64,000 nt of DNA, from positions 37,627,543 through 37,691,542 of the forward strand of contig NW_024609837.1 in NCBI RefSeq assembly GCF_016920785.2, written 5' to 3'. The notes under the pieces are model-generated. The model was not told where the DNA came from. It worked only from the letters and a program-made list of their open reading frames with translations, and ran no database searches. Each line of letters begins with the position of its first letter. Position 1 is the stretch's first letter. This document shows, one piece after another, positions 57,130 to 64,000 of this stretch. This DNA is from Ixodes scapularis. Lineage: Eukaryota; Arthropoda; Arachnida; Ixodida; Ixodidae. The position numbers were made by a program, and so were the translations under genes.

Positions 57130-58222
57130 CAGCTACGCTTGATGCGTCTTTGAGGAGTCGGAGTGGTGCGTCTGGGGCAGGAAGAGTGAACATCGCGGCG
57201 TCAACAAGTGCCTGTTTCGCTAACGAAAAGGCAGACGCTGCACTTTCGCTCCAATTCAGAGATTCCGAGGCTTCCGTTTTGGTGGCGAGAAGGTCAGTTA
57301 GGGCTTTTAGTAACTCAGCACACTTCGGCAGGAACCGACGATGGAAGTTTAGTAGGCCCAAGAATTCACGCAACTTTTTTAAAGATGTTGGTTGAGGAAA
57401 GTCACGAATGGCTGTGGCTTCGGTCTCTAAAGATGTGATGCGTTGTAGGGTGATGAGGTTGCCCAGGAATTCAATGCTGGTCACGCCGAAAATACATTTG
57501 TTGGGGTGGATGACCAAACCGTAGTCGTCAAGCCGGTTGAAAAAGGCGCTCAGATGTTCCTTGTGTTTTGTCTTCGATGCGCTGGCGACCAAACTATCGT
57601 CTAGGTAGGCGAATACGAAATCTAGGCTCCGCGTCACGTCGTTGATGGTGCGTTGGAAAGTCTGAGCGGCATTCCGCAAGCCAAAGGGCATTCTCACATA
57701 TTCAAAGAGGCCAAAAGTTGTAACGATGGCGGTCTTTGGCATGTCTGCAGGCTCCACCGGAATCTGGTGGTATGCCTTCACCAAGTCGATCTTGGAGAAG
57801 ATCTGGCATCCAGCCAGATTCGCGGTGAAGTCTTGCATGTGAAGCAGTGGGTATCTGTCAGGTTGAGTCTCGGTGTTCAAGGCGCGATAATCACCACATG
57901 GTCTCCAGCCGCCTGCATCGTTCTTGGCGACCATGTGAAGAGGCGATGCCCAGTTACTCGACGATGGACGAACGATTCCAAGTTCGAGCATGTGGTCGAA
58001 GTCGAGATGAGCGATGGCCACGCGTTCTCCAGACAGTCGAGGAGGACGCGCAAAAACGGGAGGGCAAGAGGTAGCGATGTAGTGAGTGATGGTGTGTCCG
58101 ACCGGCGACTCTCTTTGTGTGCGGTCTTGTGATGTTCGGGAAATTCGCAAGAATTTTCTTGTACTATGATGACGGCGAAAACGCGCAAATTGCTGTCGTC
58201 GCGGTGGTTGAAAGCACGCCAT
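57041..58222 (-). pseudogene. Gypsy reverse transcriptase
   Basis: A 393-codon open frame. RPPRLSGERVAIAHLDFDHM and LELGIVRPSSSNWASPLHMV lead into the fingers. FSKIDLVKAYHQIPV carries the first catalytic Asp, MPFGLRNAAQTFQRTIND is the next block and FAYLDDSLVAS the Tyr-Leu-Asp-Asp active site. FLGLLNFHRRFLP begins the connection. All the core residues are intact; only the link to RNase H is broken. It is the longest single open frame in the window. Confidence 0.88.
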
Positions 58223-58520
58223 TCAAAGAGAGATGTGTGGTCAAGTCAATGATGCGCCGTGAATGGATGCCTACGGCAAGGTCGTAAAAGCTGAGGAAGT
58301 CGGCGTCCAGGATAGCCTGCTTGATATCGGCGACAATGAATAGCCACCGAAATGTGCGCCGCAGTCTGAGGTTGAGTGTGACGGACCGCTGACCGTAGGT
58401 GGCAATAGCTGAATTGTCGATCGGATGGAGCGGGGAGGTCTTTTGATTTCGTTGTCGGTCCAAGGAAGAGGCCGGTAGTGCGCTGACCTCGGCTCCAGTG
58501 TCGACAAGGAGGCGATGGCC
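58223..58520 (-). pseudogene. Gypsy aspartic protease region
   Basis: On the minus strand, HRLLVDTGAEVSALPASSL holds the retropepsin D-T-G-A active-site motif. FIVADIKQAILDADFLSFYD follows, equivalent to the flap-distal hydrophobic region (the ILGxDFL block). The frame is open to about 58164 and overlaps the upstream end of the RT frame, so gag-pol junction frames are ambiguous. The enzyme would process the polyprotein. Confidence 0.7.
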
Positions 58521-58589
58521 AGCTATCCTGTCTACGACGTAAAAGAGGCGACTTTCCTGTTGACCGGTGCCATTTTTCGCCGCCAGTGC

Positions 58590-59420
58590 CCTATCATCTA
58601 GTTTCCCGCCCTAGAGCAAGGTAGGGTGCCCTTGCGGGCAGCGTTTCCGAAGGTACGATGGTTCCAGCGCACACCCGAGGTACTGTTGTCCTAACCTGTG
58701 TTGGAGGAAGTGCGCCCCAGGGAACGGAGGGGGAGAGCTCGAGCGTCGATGGGAGCGGAACAGTGGTTGGCGATACCGCTTCAAAGGAGCTAGGGTAGTG
58801 AGTTGACGGCTTAGAGAATCAATGCGGCCTTCGATACGAGAAAAGCTTGAGTCTTGCATAGTTGTTGGTGACCGAGGAGTAACGGTGCTGATGCCAGGGG
58901 ACCTCGAATAGTCTGCGACCTGGTCAGCAAGCTCAGCGAGCTTGTCTAGTGATATGTCTTCTGCATCCACTAGCACCAGAACCATATTCTGCGGAAGACG
59001 TTGGAGGAACAACTCAGGCAGGAGATGGTTGTTGGGGTCCTGGTTTTAGTCTCCCAGCAGCTGGCGCATTCGGTGGAGGAGTTGCGAAGGACGTCGGTCA
59101 CCAAGTTCCTCTGTGGTGAGAAGTTGTTGCAGCCTGCTGCGCTCCTAATCAGGCTTCCGGTCAAGGACGGCTGCCTTCAAATGATCGAAGGGGTTGACCG
59201 GACCCGGTGTGGAGAGAATGCCGGCCAGTTCCTGGGCTACGTCGGCCGGAACTGTGCCTCGACTTGCATGAGCCATACACGGGCATTTTGGACCAAAAAG
59301 GCGGGAGCCGAATGTTCTGAATCGTTGCCGTGAGGACAGCGTCGCCGTAAGGAACGTTTAATGGGCCGGCGTGAGCCATGGAAAAACAGTAGCAAGGTGG
59401 AAGGCGTGAGTCCCATACCG
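58590..59420 (-). pseudogene. Gypsy gag, frameshifted
   Basis: VQNIRLPPFWSKMPVYG-like sequence near 59320 and LFLQRLPQNMVLVLVDAEDI with SLDKLAELADQVADY near 58950 match the capsid region of this gypsy group. At the 3' end the nucleocapsid equivalent (HRTFGNAARKGTLPCSRAGN in an alternative frame near 58640) has lost two of its Cys positions. At least two frameshifts lie between. The coding capacity is destroyed. Confidence 0.65.
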
Positions 59421-59433
59421 GCTCACCAAATCT

Positions 59434-59822
59434 GTAGGAGCTGGATTGGGGGCAACAAGTAGAGACAGCGGTAGGATTCAAACTGCGTTTTATGTGCCCG
59501 CGCCGCGCGAGCCCCGCCTTTTCTTCATCTTTTTTCGAAGGCCGGCTTGTGCTGACAGTGAGGGTCGCTATAGGAGCAGATCTCTCTCAATGCCATGAAC
59601 TTATATTTTTTCGTGCATTTCCTCCTGAATGGTGGTCACTCCGAGCGCGTGATACAACTTTTGACTCAGTCGTAATGTTGACCCAAGAGCATTTACAACG
59701 ACGAGAACAAAACGAAAATACAACCGACAAGATAATAAAAAAGAAGAAAAAAACGTGTTTTAGGACCTGCGCAGTCCGAAACATTTCCGAGCATTTTTAG
59801 GTAGAGATCTTTCCGTGCTTGT
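59434..59822. other. Possible decayed 5' LTR of the gypsy element
   Basis: Lies just upstream of the primer-binding-like site on the minus strand. TGT... at about 59785 and ...ACA at 59434 could be LTR ends, but no second LTR exists in the window to compare. Confidence 0.3.
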
Positions 59823-59826
59823 TTCA

Positions 59827-60127
59827 GAGAGCAGCTCTTAGGCGCCCGTATCCGGGTTGAGCGGCGTCGGCGTCGCCGTCGGCGTCCGCGTCGGCTAATG
59901 CGTAACCATCCGCTTTGCATTACGGGACGTCCTAGTTCCCCCGCTAAATTTAGCGGAAAAACTAACGTGATGCTGAGGTCACATGACGCCAATTTCCCCG
60001 CTAAATTTAGCACGGAACTTTTCGCTAAATTTATCACTAGATTTGGCGTCAAATTTAGCAGGAAATTGAGGGAGCTAGAGAGGAGGAGGGGGAGGAGAGG
60101 CATACCCTCCCTTCAAGAGCTGCGCTC
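59827..60127. mobile_element. GAGCGCAGCTCTT-ended miniature element, copy 2
   Basis: Starts GAGAGCAGCTCTTAGGCG and ends AAGAGCTGCGCTC, the same terminal inverted repeat as 12263-12461. TTGAGCGGCG and GCCGTCGGCG follow the left end as in copy 1. Inside there are several CGCTAAATTTAGCG-type palindromic words (59940-60060) not seen in copy 1. A matching CCGCCAAATTTAGCGGGG word stands alone at 63762-63779, perhaps a fragment of a third copy. Confidence 0.7.
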
Positions 60128-61632
60128 TAATTTCGCGTTAATAGCATTGTAAGACTTTCTCTTTTTTGATGTCGTTATATTCTCTTCCTGCGAAATCTCT
60201 TTTACTTTTTACTTTAGGCGTCGTATAGGATTCGGTGTTGTCTGTACCCTGTTTGTTTGTGTCTATCTGTGTCGTTCAACAACAAACAACAAAAATCAAC
60301 TGCTGCGACACCCGAGCGACTTACACAGTGAAGGCTTGTTTGTTAGTTTATTACTTTGTTGCCTTTCTTTTCCTTTTTTTTTTTTTGGGGGGGGGGGGGG
60401 TATTTTCGCGGTTGTTTCGCGAGTCCTGCTCTTCAACTTTATGTGCGTTATTTATTGCTTGTTGAGATCTCTGCAGGTCGTCTCGTTTCCTGCACCGCCG
60501 CCGCTGGGGACCGTGAGCAGGCAGACGGTATGTTGCGTCGAGCCCGATCTACGAGGCAGGAGGACCTTCTTTTGTTGCGCAACTGTTGCGCGTCGCCCGG
60601 AGGCAGTGAAATAACGCAGCAACGGTTCGTGCGGGTAACCGTTTTTTGTTCCATATTACACCGGTTAGATACCCCTTTTGTCAAGCTCTTTCAACTAGAC
60701 GAAAGAGTAAGTTTACAGTTTTCCCGAAGGGACAGTTGTGAAACTTCATACAAAGGGGACACAAAGGTTAAATTGTGCCCGCTTTTGCAATGAGTGAACG
60801 GCGAATGCTTTCTCGCATGTGTGCGCAAATGTGTTTGTGCGTGAATATTCAAAGTGGCGGTGAGCCCTTTAATTTTAATAAATAATGAAATGGTCACCTT
60901 TTTTGTATTCACAGACGTGCCGAATTTGAGGGGCGCTGAATGGGTTACTACGAAGACAAGCATTATCCCACACTAATTTGAAATATTCAATAGGGAAAGT
61001 AAAAAAAAAAGGTGTAAACTTTTTGTTATTCTGGGATTACCCCGCAGTGCCCGAGGGCGTTACAGCAGGGGGGTTATAGTGCTGAAAAGAACAAATCTTC
61101 ATTTTCACTGCAGTTTTGCAGCTCCAAAAGCCCATTCCCCTGTTTTATCGTTAAAAAAAATACAAAAAATAAAAAAACCTTGAGTAGTGGGAAAGACCCA
61201 GAAAGTTAAAATCTTTCTTAATAATTTTAATTTATATTAATTTTAATAAAATACTCAAAAGAGAGGAAATTCAGCTGTTTTCTTTCTGACCTAAAAAAAT
61301 CTGCCGTTTTGCAACATGCTGAAAAGCAACCACACGGGAAGATCAAGAGGACAGCCGAGGTTTCGCAAATAGTCCGCTGCTTATTAAGGGATGGATAATT
61401 TCGGTTTCTTATTGGAAATAGGGACAACTTCAAGATTTCTGTTGACTGTCACAAATCGGAGAACGATTGTTGCTATACGTTGTACCGCTGGAATTTGCCG
61501 CAGGGTGGTCAGTTTCTTCAGTGCGCCTTCCGTCGAAGCACTAACCCTTTTCAAAACATAATCTTCGTGGGCATGAAGCGTGTCATCAGATCTGTGTGCG
61601 CGCCATATACGCTAACGCAGTGCTCTTGTCCT
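60128..61632. other. Intergenic DNA, no gene recognised
   Basis: Contains a T-run joined to a G tract (60377-60400). A degenerate LINE-tail-like segment lies at 61033-61073 (CGAGGGCGTTACAGCAGGGG). Confidence 0.5.
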
Positions 61633-62229
61633 TCACAAGATCAGAGTAACTGTCCGAAGAATAACGAACTCGTATGTTCCTAGATGGCGCGCACTTTCTA
61701 AAAGGTTGTATTCACAAAGCTTCAATATCATGTGTCTTTGTTCTTCAGAACGGCTGAACTCAATGCGGAGTTTTAGAATAGCACACACAAAGACTTGCGT
61801 CTCCGCCGCTGCGCAGGCTTCGAACGCTAACTGCGGTTTGGGTTTTGGATACGCTATGTTAGCATACGCTATTTTTCGGAAAGTGAGCGCGTACGCAATG
61901 AGTCCTTGCGCTCCTCCAAGGGGGATTAGTGATAAGAAGTTGGCTAAAGCCAAAAAGATACCACGAGCCCAGTTACAAAAATAGCGGCTCTCAGGATCGC
62001 GACTGCGGCCGCTTTGGCGACGTCGTGAGCGCGATGTCGGCGGCATCCTTGCCATTGCAGTTTTCAAGGCTGGACGGCAATGTGCTGCACCCCTAAGGGA
62101 GGTGAACGTCACAAACGGTTCGGAAAACCCAGTAGGGTGGGCAACGATCGCTGGGAACATGCCGCTTGCGACGCGCGAACATATGTCGCTGAAGGCACGG
62201 TGTACGAAGGTCAGTACTCGAAACCTCAC
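61633..62229 (-). other. Unassigned 198-codon open frame
   Basis: Open without interruption on the minus strand, GC-richer than its surroundings. The middle has a hydrophobic stretch (IFLALANFLSLIPLGGAQGL) that could span a membrane. No family resemblance is recognised. The plus strand also holds a 92-codon frame here, so GC bias alone could explain the openness. Coding status unknown. Confidence 0.2.
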
Positions 62230-64000
62230 TTGATGAGGCGACTAAAGAGCACAGGACCGGTCGACCGTTTCCGTCGCATTCTCATATTTAAAAGAGTCTG
62301 AAATGTTACGCTAGACAAAAAAAGGTTCTTTTTATTTAAGTGAGAGCTCTTTTGTGTGTGAAATAAAACTTGTTACTGTATCTTGGCGGCATTGGAAGCG
62401 CGATATGCTTGGTCTTTTGATTCGCGGTGAAAAAACGCTTTTGTAAAACTCCCTCGCGTAGCGTGCGCTAACGCAAGCGATAATTGTAACGTGTGTGCGC
62501 ACTAAAATTACATATTTTTTTCTAAAACTCTCTAATGTAGCTACTTGTCTTTGGAAACTTAAATTTAGCTTCTAAAGAGTCTGTACTTCAAGTCAGGCAA
62601 GCCGTCCTGGCCGCGTTTTTGGATACACTTGGGGAGTAAGTCAGCACGCCAATATCTGCATTCGGCTCGGCGACTGTACAGGGACGTCACAACACCTGGT
62701 TCATAGAAGGAGAGAGAGGAGGGGCGGGGGAAGGAATCGCTGCTTCGGTAAACACGCTATAGTGATTCACATGCGAGATATTAGTCGGATTTCAGGTTTG
62801 CTTACGTCTTATCGTGCAAGTGAATCTGGGAGGTGACATAGGCTGGTGCATGAAAACTGTGGCGTGTTTACCTAATCATCGCCCCCACCCCCTTGCCCCC
62901 CTCCCCCCCCCCCCCTCCCCCCACCCTTGTGAAGCAGGTGATGTAACATCCATGGAAACTTGCCAAACGGAGTGCTGCAATTGCCTTGTTGAGTTACTCG
63001 GGAAGCTTTTTCGAATACGCTTCCCGGCCTGTTTTAATTCAAGCGACCCGTTAGGGCCGGTAGCCGTCACTCGACCTGTTGAATGAATTCCTAGGCACCT
63101 TTTCGAAATGCAGTTGTCCACGGACCTTATGATCAGAGATGTCACCTACGAACATTAGTTACCGCAGTCGAGCTCGCAAGTAACTGTAACGGTGCCTGAT
63201 GTCTACTTCAAGCCACGTGCCATATTAGAGTTTGATGAAGGTTGTTTTGGAGAACAGACTTCTATAGTCACTAGGGCAAGCTGGGTGTGGCGAATCCTGG
63301 GTACTTTATTACGGCTCCGCAGCCAATCAGATTGCAGCACTAGCCAATAAGGACGACAAAGGTCCAATCAAGAAGCAAGAACAGATTGAGACGCCCTAAG
63401 TTTCTCAGGTTGTCGGTGGCTGTACCACAGGTGGTCCTCTTAACCTCGCAAGAACTCGCAGATCTTAAAATAAGAAAGTGATAAAGGAACAAATAGACAA
63501 ACGCTAAGGTAAGTAAGAGGTGAGACCACGACCGAATATTGACAGAGCGCACGATGGGAAGGGGGGGGGTGGGGGGGGGGGAGCGCGAACACAAAATAGA
63601 ACGAAACAAAATTTGGCAGCAACCTTTACTTTGATTTGTACTGTAAGGCATGATCGAGACGCTGTATTTGAGAAAGAATCGTTTTTCACAATTTTTTTTT
63701 TTTGTTTTAAATTGAATGGGTGTATAGGTCCCATGACGTCAGGTCATGCAATATACTTTCCCGCCAAATTTAGCGGGGAAACTGAAGTGGTGTATACCTT
63801 GTAGGGTTCCGTGTTTTCGGATAAATAAAAAAAACTCCGAAAAACACTTGCCGGCAATATTTTGGTCAATTCAGATTTATTCGATAAACTCCGAATGTTT
63901 ATGCACCACTCCCACTCCCCCCCCCCCCCCCCCCCCCCGCACACCACACACACACAATTTTTTTTTTTTTTTTACAGTTTGTGCAGCGCAGGGTTAGTAG
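62230..64000. other. Intergenic DNA with C/G tracts, no gene recognised
   Basis: C-rich stretch at 62883-62930, G tract at 63558-63579, C tract at 63918-63938 followed by CA repeats and a T-run. Only short compositional open frames are present. Confidence 0.55.

Larger units (their letters stand above)
56700..59433 (-). mobile_element. Decayed Ty3/gypsy LTR retrotransposon
   Basis: Minus-strand order from right to left: a TTTGGTGAGCC primer-binding-like site just after a possible LTR end (about 59420-59434), gag, protease, reverse transcriptase and RNase H. Coding similarity fades near 56700 without a recognisable integrase. No 3' LTR was found. Multiple frameshifts mark it as inactive. Confidence 0.75.

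Noticed and set aside
57653..58132. 159-codon plus-strand frame opposite the gypsy RT
   Set aside because: Antisense shadow of a clear reverse transcriptase.

Overview
This is 64 kb of animal nuclear DNA with no convincing host gene. It is a patchwork of transposable elements in low-complexity, AT-leaning intergenic sequence. Spliced transposase coding, CR1-like LINEs with a PHD-finger ORF1, Penelope-like elements (PLEs) with GIY-YIG endonuclease, TTAA- and TA-flanked short elements and many G/C homopolymer tracts together suggest a chelicerate, most likely a hard tick. That assignment rests on remembered repeat families and is inference; nothing in the window proves the species.

Layout. 1-12.7 kb: microsatellites, a TTAA-flanked short element (3030-3931), a long foldback element (4882-5602), a solo arm of the same family (6010-6239), a small foldback at 6.5 kb and a GAGCGCAGCTCTT-ended element at 12.3 kb. 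12,726-20,257: a candidate 7.5-kb Mutator-like (MULE) transposon. It is bounded by arrays of a 17-bp repeat in inverted orientation, flanked by an exact 9-bp duplication (TGACCGCCC), and carries a two-exon transposase gene with all three DDE residues. 20.3-27.4 kb: Penelope-derived hairpins, a truncated LINE 3' end and otherwise featureless DNA.

27.5-35.6 kb is a nested stack. A CR1-like LINE (ORF1 with PHD finger, ORF2 with endonuclease and reverse transcriptase) was hit by a 496-bp TA-flanked element, by a 155-bp Penelope-derived hairpin with an 11-bp duplication, and by a full PLE with 281-bp direct repeats. The PLE was itself hit by a 447-bp TTAA-flanked element. At the TA and TTAA sites, the host element's reading frame is continuous if the insert is left out, so these target sites are identified to the base.

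35.6-64 kb: a Penelope 3' fragment (about 37.3-37.6 kb, minus strand), a Harbinger-type non-autonomous element with transposase remnants (45,214-46,060), a TA-flanked foldback (50,349-50,791) and a diverged relative at 42.3 kb, a LINE 3' fragment (52.9-54.0 kb, minus), a decayed Ty3/gypsy element (about 56.7-59.4 kb, minus) lacking a recognisable integrase, and a second GAGCGCAGCTCTT element (59.8-60.1 kb). The rest is simple sequence in which I see no gene.

The most interesting item is the MULE with palindromic tandem-repeat termini. Next is the recurrence of short, nearly perfect snap-back hairpins, several of them at the ends of retroelement fragments.
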